Positions 52,671 through 60,979 of a DNA stretch of 64,000 bases are shown in pieces. The stretch comes from Poriferisocius sp965200775 (GTDB lineage: Bacteria; Actinomycetota; Acidimicrobiia; Acidimicrobiales; Bin134): positions 2,356,001 to 2,420,000 of the forward strand of contig OZ241383.1 in assembly GCA_965200775.1 (NCBI GenBank). The letters are read 5' to 3'. A model generated the notes under the pieces. The model worked only from the letters and a program-made list of their open reading frames with translations. It was not told the origin of the DNA and made no database searches. How positions within the stretch are numbered: position 1 is the first letter of the stretch; each line of letters opens with the position of its first letter. The position numbers and the translations under genes were made by a program.

Positions 52671-53906
52671 TTGAACCTTCGCACCCAGGTCGATTTCCGT
52701 CGTCTTCTCGTGGGGCAGGGAGCGTCCGCCCTCGGCGACTGGATGGGCACGTTCGCCCTCATGGCCCTGGTGGACCACCTTAGCGACTCGGCCACCGCGG
52801 TTGGCGGCATCCTCGCCTTCCGGTTGCTCCCCGCCGCGCTAGGCGGCACGCTGGCCGCCAAGCTGGTGAGGCGGTGGGACCGCCGCCGGACCATGATCAC
52901 CATGGACCTGTTGCGAGCCGGGATGATCGCCGTGGTCCCCTTCGTGCAGGAGCTGTGGTGGGTGTACCTGTGGGCGTTCGCCCTGGAAGCCCCCAGCGTT
53001 GTGTTCCTGGCTTCCAGGGACTCGTCAATCCCCAAACTGGTGGACGAATCCGACCTGCCCCTGGCCAACGCCGCCATGATGGGCTCGTCCTACGGCAACA
53101 TCCCGGTAGGTGCCGGCCTTTTCGCCCTGTTCGCCGCCCTGCCCCTGAACAGCGGCTGGCTGGGCTCGCACCCCTACGCCCTGGTCTTCTGGATCGACGC
53201 CGCCACCTTCGGCGTGTCCGCCTGGTTCATCGCCCGGGCCGTCGGGCTGCGGGGCCGAGACACCGCCGACGAGACAACCGGCGAACCCGCCGTCGAAGGG
53301 GCGCTACCCGCTCCCAGCAAACTGCGCGACGCCTGGTCGGTGCCGCTGGTGCAGAAGGTTCTGCCCGCCACTGCGGCCGCTGCGGTAGGGCTGGGGGCCT
53401 TGTTCTCTTTGGGCATCAAGTTGGTGCAGGAGGAACTCGACGCCTCCGACACCGAGTTCGGCCTGCTCATCGTGCTGTTCGGGGCGGGCGCTGGGGCCGG
53501 GCTGGCCCTTACCCACAAGTCCCCCCACGTGGACCTGTTGGTCTTCACGCGGCGGGGCGCTGTGGCCATGGGTCTGCTGGTGGCGCTGATGAGCCAGAGC
53601 CCCACCATCTGGTTGACATTCCTCGGAGCGGTGGGCTTCGGGGCCGGGGCCACCGTGGCCCTGACCTCGGGGATGAGCGCGCTGCAATCCCGGATCCCCC
53701 GGGAGGAGGAGCGGGTGCTGGCCTTCTCGGCGTTTCACGTGGTGATCCGCATTGGGCTGGGAGCGGCTGCCCTGGCCGCTGGGGCCATCGGTGACGGGCT
53801 CAACCAGGCCGGGCTGCCCGGCACCCGATCGGTGTTGACCGCGTCGGGCCTTCTGGTGCTGGCCTCGGCAGCCACCGTGCGCCCTGTGGTGGAGAAGGAA
53901 GCGTAG
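52671..53906 (+). CDS. Major facilitator superfamily transporter
   Basis: 411 residues with about 12 membrane helices. The N-terminal half has FRRLLVGQGASALGDWMG and the loop-2 motif region LVRRWDRRRTMIT, typical of the MFS_3 (enterobactin-exporter-like) subgroup. A cytoplasmic hydrophilic loop (about residues 195-220) divides the two halves. Cargo unknown. The TTG start lies in CCGTTGAACC, which resembles the CCGTTGAGCC around the stop of the plsY-like gene 100 bases upstream. One base separates it from degV. Confidence 0.88.
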   Translation: MNLRTQVDFRRLLVGQGASALGDWMGTFALMALVDHLSDSATAVGGILAFRLLPAALGGTLAAKLVRRWDRRRTMITMDLLRAGMIAVVPFVQELWWVYLWAFALEAPSVVFLASRDSSIPKLVDESDLPLANAAMMGSSYGNIPVGAGLFALFAALPLNSGWLGSHPYALVFWIDAATFGVSAWFIARAVGLRGRDTADETTGEPAVEGALPAPSKLRDAWSVPLVQKVLPATAAAAVGLGALFSLGIKLVQEELDASDTEFGLLIVLFGAGAGAGLALTHKSPHVDLLVFTRRGAVAMGLLVALMSQSPTIWLTFLGAVGFGAGATVALTSGMSALQSRIPREEERVLAFSAFHVVIRIGLGAAALAAGAIGDGLNQAGLPGTRSVLTASGLLVLASAATVRPVVEKEA

Positions 53907-54731
53907 ATGGCGGTCGGAATCGTCACCGACAGCACCGCTGCGCTGCCCCCCGAGGTGCGATCCCGCTGGGGCATCGCCTTGGTGCCGCTCATGATCACGG
54001 TTGATGGCCGGACGGTGGCCGACGGGGAACTCGATACCGCAACGATCCTTGCTGCCCGGAACCATTCGTCGGCCAGCCCGTCGCCTGGATCCTTCGCCGA
54101 GGCCATCGCCGCCCAGGACCAGGGCGACGGCACGGTGGTGGTCACGGTTTCGGGAACCCTGAGCAGCACCCATCAGGCCGCAGTTCTGGCCGCCCGGAGC
54201 GGGGCCGGTCCGGTGGCTGTGGTGGACAGTCGCACCGCGGCCGGAGGCCAGGCACTGGTGGCGGTGGCCGCTGCCCGATCCGCCCGGTCCGGCGCCACTT
54301 TGGAGGAGGTGGCAACCCGAGCCGAGGCCGTGGCCGGGCAGGTCAGGCTGGTGGGAGCATTGGGCAACCTCGATCAGTTGATCCGCAGCGGCCGGGTGCC
54401 GGGGCTGGCCGGGCGGGCCGGCAACCTGATCGGGCTGCGGCCCATGTTCGACATCCACGATGGGGTCATCGGTCGGCTACGTCCCGCCCTCAGCGACGAG
54501 GCCGCTCACCAGCGCATCCTGGACATCTGGCGCCGGACCCGTCCACCGGGCGACGAGGCCCAGCTCCATCTTGTATGCCTACACGCCGAGGCTCCCGACC
54601 GGGCCGCCGAACTCCAAGCCGCCGTCGCCGCAGAAGTGGAGCCGGTTGACACGTTCATCAGCGGTTTCGGCCAGGCCATGATGGTGAACTCCGGGGTCGG
54701 GGTTCGAGGCTTGGCCTGGTACTGGGATTGA
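53907..54731 (+). CDS. DegV family fatty-acid-binding protein
   Basis: 274 residues. VGIVTDSTAALP (N-terminal DegV motif), VTVSGTLSSTHQAA (the serine/threonine ligand loop), VVDSRTAAGGQ and SGRVPGLAGRAGNLIGLRPMF are all present. DegV (FakB-type) proteins hold a fatty acid for phosphorylation by FakA; the product acyl-phosphate is the substrate of PlsY, encoded two genes upstream, so the pairing makes sense. No fakA is seen in the window. ATG starts immediately after the MFS stop. Confidence 0.92.
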   Translation: MAVGIVTDSTAALPPEVRSRWGIALVPLMITVDGRTVADGELDTATILAARNHSSASPSPGSFAEAIAAQDQGDGTVVVTVSGTLSSTHQAAVLAARSGAGPVAVVDSRTAAGGQALVAVAAARSARSGATLEEVATRAEAVAGQVRLVGALGNLDQLIRSGRVPGLAGRAGNLIGLRPMFDIHDGVIGRLRPALSDEAAHQRILDIWRRTRPPGDEAQLHLVCLHAEAPDRAAELQAAVAAEVEPVDTFISGFGQAMMVNSGVGVRGLAWYWD

Positions 54732-54743
54732 ACCCGGCCCGGT

Positions 54744-55685
54744 TCAGCTCCGGGCGAACAACTCGGCCGCACCCTCACCCGCAGGGGTTCGGGTGAGGAT
54801 CTCCGCAGCATCGTCGGCACACAGCAGGGTGTGCTCGAACTGGGCGCTGCGGCGCCGGTCGGTGGTCACCGCGGTCCACTGGTCGTCCCACAGGTAAAGG
54901 TCGGGGGTGCCCAGGGTAAGCATGGGTTCGATTGTGAAGGACATGCCCCGACCCAGCGGCGTGGTGTGGCGGCGGTCGTAGTAGTGGGGAATCTGGAGCC
55001 CGGAGTGGAACTCGGTGCCCACCCCGTGGCCGATGAACTCCCGCACAACCCCCAGCCGATGGCTCCGAGCGTGGGTCTCGATGGCCCGCCCGATGGCGCT
55101 CACCGGCGCTCCGTCCCGCACCGCCCTGATGCCCAGGTACATGGCGTTGCGGGTTTCCCGCACCAGCAGCCGGGAGTGGTCGTCCACATCCCCCACCTCG
55201 AAGGTGACCGACGTGTCGCCGTGGACCCCGTTCAGGTACACGGTGATGTCGATGTTGACGATGTCGCCGTCGGCCAGGGCTCTGCTGTCGGGGATGCCGT
55301 GGCAAATGACCTCGTTCACCGAAGTGCAAACCGACTTGGGGAAGCCCCGGTAGTTGAGCGGGCTGGGGTAGGCCCCCCTACGCACGATCTCCTCGTGGAC
55401 CTCGGCATCGATGTGATCGGTGGTTACCCCGGGGGCCACCAGACCCCCGGCGAACAGCAGCACCTCGGCGGCCACCTGACCGGCCCGGCGCATGGCCTCG
55501 ATCTCCGAGCCGCTCCGCACCAGAGAGGACACCCCGGGACCGGGCTCCCCGGTTCGAGCGTAGGGAGGACGGGGAATGTGGCGGGGTACCCGGCGACGGG
55601 GACCGACCAGGCCAGGCTTCACCGGCGGATCGGAGATGGGCACCCGATCCAGCGTGGTGGTTCGGGACCGTTTGCGCTTGGCCAT
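54744..55685 (-). CDS. map: Type I methionine aminopeptidase with N-terminal extension
   Basis: 313 residues. The five metal ligands are D146 and D157 (NIDITVYLNGVHGDT), H220 (IGHGVGTEFH), E253 (FTIEPM) and E284 (QFEHTL). The first 45 residues are a basic, proline-rich extension (PVKPG, RRVPRHIPRPPY) like the SH3-ligand-type extension of mycobacterial MetAP1c, which is thought to contact the ribosome. It removes N-terminal Met from nascent proteins. ATG start. Convergent with degV, 12 bases apart. Confidence 0.95.
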   Translation of the reverse strand: MAKRKRSRTTTLDRVPISDPPVKPGLVGPRRRVPRHIPRPPYARTGEPGPGVSSLVRSGSEIEAMRRAGQVAAEVLLFAGGLVAPGVTTDHIDAEVHEEIVRRGAYPSPLNYRGFPKSVCTSVNEVICHGIPDSRALADGDIVNIDITVYLNGVHGDTSVTFEVGDVDDHSRLLVRETRNAMYLGIRAVRDGAPVSAIGRAIETHARSHRLGVVREFIGHGVGTEFHSGLQIPHYYDRRHTTPLGRGMSFTIEPMLTLGTPDLYLWDDQWTAVTTDRRRSAQFEHTLLCADDAAEILTRTPAGEGAAELFARS

Positions 55686-55720
55686 CGTCGATTGATGCTA
55701 CCGGCTCGCCTGTCCGGCGC

Positions 55721-56179
55721 TCAGCGCAGGTACCGGGTGAGGCTCTCCACCACGCAGGCCGGCTTGGGGTTGCCCTCAGCTTCCACGGTGATGGTGATGA
55801 CGGCCTGCACACCGCCGGTGATCTCATCCACCGCGCTCAGCTCGGCCCCCACCCTGATCCGCGATCCCACCGGCACCGGGGAGGGGAACCGCACTTTGTT
55901 CACCCCGTAGTTGATGCCCATCGACATCTGCTCCACGGTGATGAGGTCGGGGAGGAACATGTTGGTGAGCGCCAGGGTGAGATAGCCGTGGGCGATGGTG
56001 GCCCCGTACGGGCTCTCCGCCGCGGCCCGCTCGGGGTCGATGTGAATCCACTGGTGGTCGCCGGTGGCATCGGCAAACTGGTTCACCCGCTCCTGGGTGA
56101 TCTCCATCCAGTCGCTCCAGCCAAGGTGTTGGCCGACGGCAGCGGGTAGATCGTCAACGGTGGGAAATACGGTGCCCAT
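55721..56179 (-). CDS. MaoC-family (R)-enoyl-CoA hydratase
   Basis: 152 residues, a single hot-dog domain. The hydratase motif NQFADATGDHQWIHIDPERA contains the catalytic Asp/His pair, followed by GATIAHGYLTLAL. Full-length for NodN/MaoC-type enzymes. It starts at the internal ATG (MGTVFPTVDDLP), since the 28 upstream residues of the open frame are not conserved in style. It lies 10 bases after the crotonase stop, as one acyl-CoA operon on the minus strand. Confidence 0.9.
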   Translation of the reverse strand: MGTVFPTVDDLPAAVGQHLGWSDWMEITQERVNQFADATGDHQWIHIDPERAAAESPYGATIAHGYLTLALTNMFLPDLITVEQMSMGINYGVNKVRFPSPVPVGSRIRVGAELSAVDEITGGVQAVITITVEAEGNPKPACVVESLTRYLR

Positions 56180-56189
56180 GAGCGGCAAC

Positions 56190-57023
56190 CTAGCCCCCGC
56201 TGCGACCCGACCACGATGGGGAGCGCTTGGAAAGGAAGGCCTCAATGCCCTCCTGAGCGTCAACGGTGGCCGCGTTGGCCGCCATCACTTGCCGGGTCAG
56301 GTCGTAGGCCTCCGGTTCTCCGCAGTCGAGCTGGCGGTAGAACGCCTGCTTTCCGACTGCGATTGTGGCGTCGCTGAACCGGGCGATCCGGGCGGCCAGC
56401 TCATCCACCTCGTCGCGCAGCCTGCCAGGTGGTACCACCCGATTCACCAGGCCCCACTCGGCCGCTGTGGCGGCGTTGATCGGCTCGCCGGTGAGCAGCA
56501 TTTCCATGGCCCGCTTGCGGCCCACCGCCCGGGATATGGGCACCATCGGGGTGGAACAGAACAGCCCGATACGCACGCCGGGGGTGGCGAAGGTGGCTTC
56601 CGACGACGCCACTGCCAGGTCGCAGGCCGCCACAAGCTGGCATCCCGCTGCGGTGGCCACCCCGGACACCTCCGCGATAACCGGCTGGGGCACGGCCCGG
56701 ATGGCGTCCATCAGCTCTGTGCAGGCCGCGAACAGGTCGCCGTAGAACTCGTCATTCCGGTCGACCATCTCCGAGAGGTCGTGGCCCGCCGAGAACGCCG
56801 GTCCCTCGGCGGCCACCACGATCACCGCCACGTCGGTCTGCTCGCCCAGTTCGTTCAGCTCCTTGGTTAGGCGCTCCATCAACTCCAAGCTCAGGGCGTT
56901 GCGCCGCTTGGGGCTGTCCAGAATGATTCGGGCCGCCGACCCGATGTTCTGAGGTTCAGCGGTCTGGGGTTCGCCGGCGCGGGGTTCGGTGGCGTGGAGT
57001 TCATGGATTTCGGTGCGAAACAC
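56190..57023 (-). CDS. Enoyl-CoA hydratase (ECHDC3-like)
   Basis: 277 residues. The crotonase oxyanion hole is seen in PAFSAGHDLSEMV and VSGVATAAGCQLVAACDLAVAS; the SAGHDL form and ATPGVRIGLFCSTPMVPISRAVG match the ECHDC3-like subgroup. The Glu residues of classical hydratases are not at the usual sites (GLFCSTP), so the reaction may differ. GTG start. The first 30 residues are a Glu/Pro/Ala-rich tail with an EPR/EPQ repeat. Divergent from the CDF gene. Confidence 0.92.
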   Translation of the reverse strand: MFRTEIHELHATEPRAGEPQTAEPQNIGSAARIILDSPKRRNALSLELMERLTKELNELGEQTDVAVIVVAAEGPAFSAGHDLSEMVDRNDEFYGDLFAACTELMDAIRAVPQPVIAEVSGVATAAGCQLVAACDLAVASSEATFATPGVRIGLFCSTPMVPISRAVGRKRAMEMLLTGEPINAATAAEWGLVNRVVPPGRLRDEVDELAARIARFSDATIAVGKQAFYRQLDCGEPEAYDLTRQVMAANAATVDAQEGIEAFLSKRSPSWSGRSGG

Positions 57024-57083
57024 GGGTTGGAGGCTACCCGCAGAGCCTCGCTCCCGTCACGGCGATGTGCTACCCATTGGAGT

Positions 57084-57992
57084 GTGGCTGCTGGAGGAAG
57101 CACCAAGGCCGTTCTGGCCGCGCTGTTCGCCAACCTGGCCATCTCCATCGCCAAGTTCGTCGGGTTCGCAGTCACCCGCTCGGCTTCCATGCTGGCCGAG
57201 GGGGTTCACTCGGTGGCCGACACCAGCAACCAGGCCTTGCTGCTGCTGGGCGGCCGACTGTCCAAGCGGGAGCCGACCCCTCGCCACCCGTTCGGCTACG
57301 GCAGGGAGCGGTACTTCTGGTCGTTCGTGGTGGCAATCATCCTGTTCACTCTGGGAGCGCTGTTCGCCATCAACGAGGGTATCGAGAAGCTGCGCCATCC
57401 ACACGAGCTGGAATCGCTCGGGGTGGCCATCGGCATCCTGATCTTCGGCATCGTGGTGGAGTCGCTGTCGTTTCGCACCGCCATCGTGGAGTCGAATCGG
57501 GTGCGGGGCCGGCTCTCCTGGGGCACGTTTATCCGCCGCTCCCGCACCCCGGAGCTGCCCGTGGTGTTGCTCGAGGACTTGGGCGCCATGTTCGGTCTGG
57601 TGTTCGCTCTCGTCGCCGTGGTGCTGGCCGAGATAACCGGTGAACCCCGCTGGGACGGGGTAGGCACCCTGGTGATCGGGGTGCTTTTGGGGGTGATCGC
57701 CATCGTCTTGGCCATCAAGATGAAGAGCCTGCTCATCGGGGAGGGCGCAACCGCCGAGGACCGCGACCGCTTGCGAGCGGTGCTGGAGGAGTCGCCCGAG
57801 GTGGAACGACTGACCGACCTCCGCACCCAGCATCTCGGGCCCGAGGAGCTGCTTGTGGCCGCCGAGGTGGACTTCGCCGATGATCTGGGTGGCGAGGAGT
57901 TGCCCGCCGCGGTGGCCGCCATCGAGGCTCGGCTGCGCTCCGCTGTCCCCGCGGCCACCCGGATCTACCTGGAGCCGTCGGGCTCGAAGTAG
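57084..57992 (+). CDS. Cation diffusion facilitator (CDF) metal exporter, SLC30A9-like
   Basis: 302 residues with six membrane helices and a C-terminal cytoplasmic domain. The helix-2 metal motif is EGVHSVADTSNQ (HxxxD). In helix 5 the usual His is replaced, giving VLLEDLGAMFG (Glu-Asp), as in the SLC30A9-like branch. The loop RHPFGYGRERYFW is diagnostic of CDF. The metal is uncertain (zinc, iron or manganese). The GTG at 57084 is preferred; the longer frame overlaps the divergent crotonase start. Its 3' end overlaps the convergent DUF35 gene by 28 bases. Confidence 0.9.
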   Translation: MAAGGSTKAVLAALFANLAISIAKFVGFAVTRSASMLAEGVHSVADTSNQALLLLGGRLSKREPTPRHPFGYGRERYFWSFVVAIILFTLGALFAINEGIEKLRHPHELESLGVAIGILIFGIVVESLSFRTAIVESNRVRGRLSWGTFIRRSRTPELPVVLLEDLGAMFGLVFALVAVVLAEITGEPRWDGVGTLVIGVLLGVIAIVLAIKMKSLLIGEGATAEDRDRLRAVLEESPEVERLTDLRTQHLGPEELLVAAEVDFADDLGGEELPAAVAAIEARLRSAVPAATRIYLEPSGSK

Positions 57993-58393
57993 GGCAGGGT
58001 TATCTCGTCGCTCATCTCCACGAACGTGGCTCGAACCCGCATACCCACGTGGACCGCGTCCACCGGGCAGCCGATGAGGTTGGCCAGCAGCCAGAACCCC
58101 TCGTCGAGCTCCACGATCACCGCAACATAGGGAATGGTGAACGCCGGGGTCTGAGGCCGCCACACCGTGGTCCACGAGTACACCTCGCCCACACCGGCGC
58201 TGACCTCCCAGTCGAGGTTCGCTGAGAAGCAGGCCGAGCACGCCGGCGCCGGGTCCATGGTGATGGCCCCGCAGTCCCGGCACTTCTGGTAGCGCAGCTC
58301 ACCCACCCGGCACCCGTCCCAATACGGCTGGGAATACACCTTGGGCACCGGCAGGGGGATCCCCGGCTGCTGGGGTTGCAGGTTCTCGCTCAT
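57965..58393 (-). CDS. DUF35 zinc-ribbon/OB-fold protein, thiolase partner
   Basis: 142 residues. A rubredoxin-like zinc ribbon (C38, C41, C52, C55 in KCRDCG and ACSACF) precedes an OB fold (VGEVYSWTTVWRPQT). Such proteins bind thiolase-like enzymes and are required for their activity. Its ATG overlaps the stop of the thiolase-like gene (ATGA), confirming the pairing. This is the second thiolase-DUF35 set in the window. The open frame extending to 58825 is antisense-like shadow sequence. Confidence 0.9.
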   Translation of the reverse strand: MSENLQPQQPGIPLPVPKVYSQPYWDGCRVGELRYQKCRDCGAITMDPAPACSACFSANLDWEVSAGVGEVYSWTTVWRPQTPAFTIPYVAVIVELDEGFWLLANLIGCPVDAVHVGMRVRATFVEMSDEITLPYFEPDGSR

Positions 58394-59562
58394 GGGGTCT
58401 CCGTTCCCAGCAGCATCACGTCGGTGAACAGCGCACCGGCCCCACCGTTGGAGCACATAGCCACCTCGGCGCCGGGAACCTGGGCCGTGGCGCAAGTCCC
58501 CCGGAGCTGCTCCACCCCCCGGATCACCCGCTGGAGCTGCTGAACCGCCGCACCGCCGTGGCTGAACGACATGGTTCCCCCGTCGGTGGTCACCGGAAAC
58601 TGCCCGCCGGGGCCGATCCGTCCCCCCATGATGAACTCGCCACCTTCGCCCTCCTTGCAGAATCCGTAGGCCTCGAACTGGCGAATGATCTCGAAGGAGA
58701 ACGGGTCGTAGAACTCGCACAAGTCCACGTCGTTGGGCCCGAGTTCGGCCATGCCGAAGGACTTCTGCGCCGCCCACCGCCCGGTGTAGCCGTTGTTGCG
58801 CCCGCCGGGGCCGGCCAGGTCCCACGCCGGGGGGTGCTGGTAGGAGGGGCCGAAGCTGTCGCCCGCCCCGCCCAGGATGTACACCGGTTTGGTCGGTAGG
58901 TCCTCGGCCCGCTCCCTGGTGGTGAGGATCAGAGCGCAGGCCCCCTCCGAGGTCATGGCGCAGTCGAGGAGGTGGAACGGGTCGGCCACCATGCGCGACG
59001 CCAGGATGTCGTCGGGGGTGAACGGCCCCCGCCCGTGGTACACCGCGTCGGGGTGGGCGTGGCCGTTGTTGCGAACGGTGGCCGCCACGGTGGCAAGGTG
59101 CTCAGGGGTGGTGCCATGCATGTGCATGTGGCGTTGGGCGATCAGGGCGAACTCGGCAGCGGTAAACATGCCGTAGGCCACAACGAACTCGTTGGCCGGC
59201 CGGGTCCACGGAGCGGTTGCCGCCCGCTCGGTGTAGATGCCGGCCGATCCGTGGGCCACCAGCACGGTGTGGCACTGGCCGGTGGCGATTGCAGCGGCGG
59301 CGTCGAGAATGATTGGGATCGACGGCGTCATGAAGTGGCGCCAGGCCGGCCCGTTGCGCATGTAGTAGGTGAGGGGGCCGCTGAACGGCCCGGCCGCCAC
59401 CCCGTCGATGTCGGAGGGGGACAAGCCGGTGTCGGCCAGCACCCGGCGCACCGCCTGCACTGTGATGGTCATCGAGTCGTGGCCCTCAAGCACGCGAGCC
59501 TGATCGGAGTTGGCGATTCCGACGATCGCCACGTCGTGAAACGGGTGTCTGCCCACCGTCAT
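58390..59562 (-). CDS. Thiolase-fold acetyl-CoA acetyltransferase / lipid-transfer-type protein
   Basis: 390 residues. Thiolase-superfamily layout with DVAIVGIANSDQ at the start, ATGQCHTVLVAHGSAG and SFSHGGAAVQQLQRVIRG at the end. Tyr285 in FYDPFSF matches the first Ltp2 tyrosine, but the second position reads TMSFSHGG, so the retro-aldolase pair of the 42.4-kb gene is not complete. It could be a thiolase, an aldolase variant or an acyl-transfer protein. Coupled with the DUF35 gene downstream. Confidence 0.9.
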   Translation of the reverse strand: MTVGRHPFHDVAIVGIANSDQARVLEGHDSMTITVQAVRRVLADTGLSPSDIDGVAAGPFSGPLTYYMRNGPAWRHFMTPSIPIILDAAAAIATGQCHTVLVAHGSAGIYTERAATAPWTRPANEFVVAYGMFTAAEFALIAQRHMHMHGTTPEHLATVAATVRNNGHAHPDAVYHGRGPFTPDDILASRMVADPFHLLDCAMTSEGACALILTTRERAEDLPTKPVYILGGAGDSFGPSYQHPPAWDLAGPGGRNNGYTGRWAAQKSFGMAELGPNDVDLCEFYDPFSFEIIRQFEAYGFCKEGEGGEFIMGGRIGPGGQFPVTTDGGTMSFSHGGAAVQQLQRVIRGVEQLRGTCATAQVPGAEVAMCSNGGAGALFTDVMLLGTETP

Positions 59563-59691
59563 TGTCTAGTGGCTGGCGGTTCACTCTGCGATTTGGGGAC
59601 CCCTAACGGAGTCTCAGGCAACCAGCAGCCGGACGGCGTAGGGCTCTTCTGGCTGCAATGTGAACGTCCCGACAGTGTGAAACTATGAAGC

Positions 59692-60909
59692 GTGAGGCCG
59701 TTGGAGGGCGTTCGGGTCATCGACCTATCCCGTGTGGTGTCGGGACCGGTGTGTACGTGGATGCTGGCCTCGCTGGGGGCCGAGGTCATCCGGGTTGATC
59801 CCCCGGGCGGCGACGTGACTTGGCGCATTCCCCCATGGATCGGGCCCGACGGCGATCAGTCCATCTCGCAGGGTCCCGACGACATCGGCATCAGCTATCT
59901 CCGCAAGGGCCGGGGCAAGCGCAGCGTGGTACTCGACCTGGGCCAACCGCTGGGTGTGGATGCGTTTCGGCGGCTGGCGGCCAACGCCGACGTGGTGGTG
60001 GAGAACTTCCGTCCCGGGGTCATGGCCTCGCTGGGCCTCGACTACGACACCCTGGCCGAGCTGAACCCCAGGCTGATCTTCGCTTCCATTACCGGATTCG
60101 GCCCAGATGGCCCCGACGCCGATCTGGCCTCCATGGATCTCATCATCCAGGCCCGCTCCGGGCTGATGGCCAAGTCGGGGTTTCCCGACGGCCCGCCGGT
60201 CAAGGCCGGGGCCACTGTGGGAGACCAACTTCCGGCAGCGTTCTGCGCCCTGGCCGTGGTGGCCGCCCTGCGCCAGCGCGACATCGACGGTCAAGGCCAA
60301 TACATCGACGTGTCCATGCTCGACGGCCTGGTCACCTTGTTGTGGGATGAACCGCTCGACCTCTACCGGGAGCGGGGGTTCCCCGACCGGATCGGCAACG
60401 GCGACCCCCGGGGCATCCTGGACACCTTCCAGGCCCAGGACGGCTGGATGGCATTGGTCATCACCACCGACGCCCAGTTCGAACGGCTCACCGCCGAGAT
60501 GGGACGGCCCGATCTGCTCGAACTCGGCCCCGATGTACCCACCCGAGCTGCCAACCGGGACGAGATCTGCGCCGCGGTGGGAGCGTGGATGGCCGACCAG
60601 ACCACCGCCGACCTGACCACACGCCTTCAGCGCATCCGGGTGCCTGCCGGTGCGGTGGCCTCCGCCTACGCCGCGCCCGACGATCCCCAGCTCCGGCACC
60701 GACAGGCGCTGGTGCCTCTCAGCCATCCTCACGCTTCCGAACCCTCCCGCTGGCTCGGTCCGGCGTTCCCTGTGAAGTTCTCCCGTGCTGACACCGACCA
60801 GGTTCCCGCCGAAACCCTCGGGGCCAGCACCTACGCCGTACTAGGTGACATTGCCGGGCTCACCCCGGCCGAGATCGATCACCTTCGAGACACCGGCGTT
60901 CTGGGCTAG
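59692..60909 (+). CDS. Family III CoA-transferase (CaiB/BaiF)
   Basis: 405 residues. LEGVRVIDLSRVVSGPVCTWMLASLGAEVIRV is the N-terminal family signature; the catalytic Asp is D149 in LASMDL. KGRGKRSVVLDL, VVVENFRPGVMASLGLDY and GQGQYIDVSMLDG also fit. Moves CoA between carboxylic acids. GTG start. The 129 bases to the divergent thiolase gene contain the promoters of both. Likely part of the fatty/aromatic acid catabolism cluster extending to the window end. Confidence 0.93.
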   Translation: MRPLEGVRVIDLSRVVSGPVCTWMLASLGAEVIRVDPPGGDVTWRIPPWIGPDGDQSISQGPDDIGISYLRKGRGKRSVVLDLGQPLGVDAFRRLAANADVVVENFRPGVMASLGLDYDTLAELNPRLIFASITGFGPDGPDADLASMDLIIQARSGLMAKSGFPDGPPVKAGATVGDQLPAAFCALAVVAALRQRDIDGQGQYIDVSMLDGLVTLLWDEPLDLYRERGFPDRIGNGDPRGILDTFQAQDGWMALVITTDAQFERLTAEMGRPDLLELGPDVPTRAANRDEICAAVGAWMADQTTADLTTRLQRIRVPAGAVASAYAAPDDPQLRHRQALVPLSHPHASEPSRWLGPAFPVKFSRADTDQVPAETLGASTYAVLGDIAGLTPAEIDHLRDTGVLG

Positions 60910-60979
60910 AGGCCCGAAACGGCCACAGGTTCCGGGTCAGGAGTTCCGAAGCCTCTTTGGGGTCTGGCAGGCTGGCACC

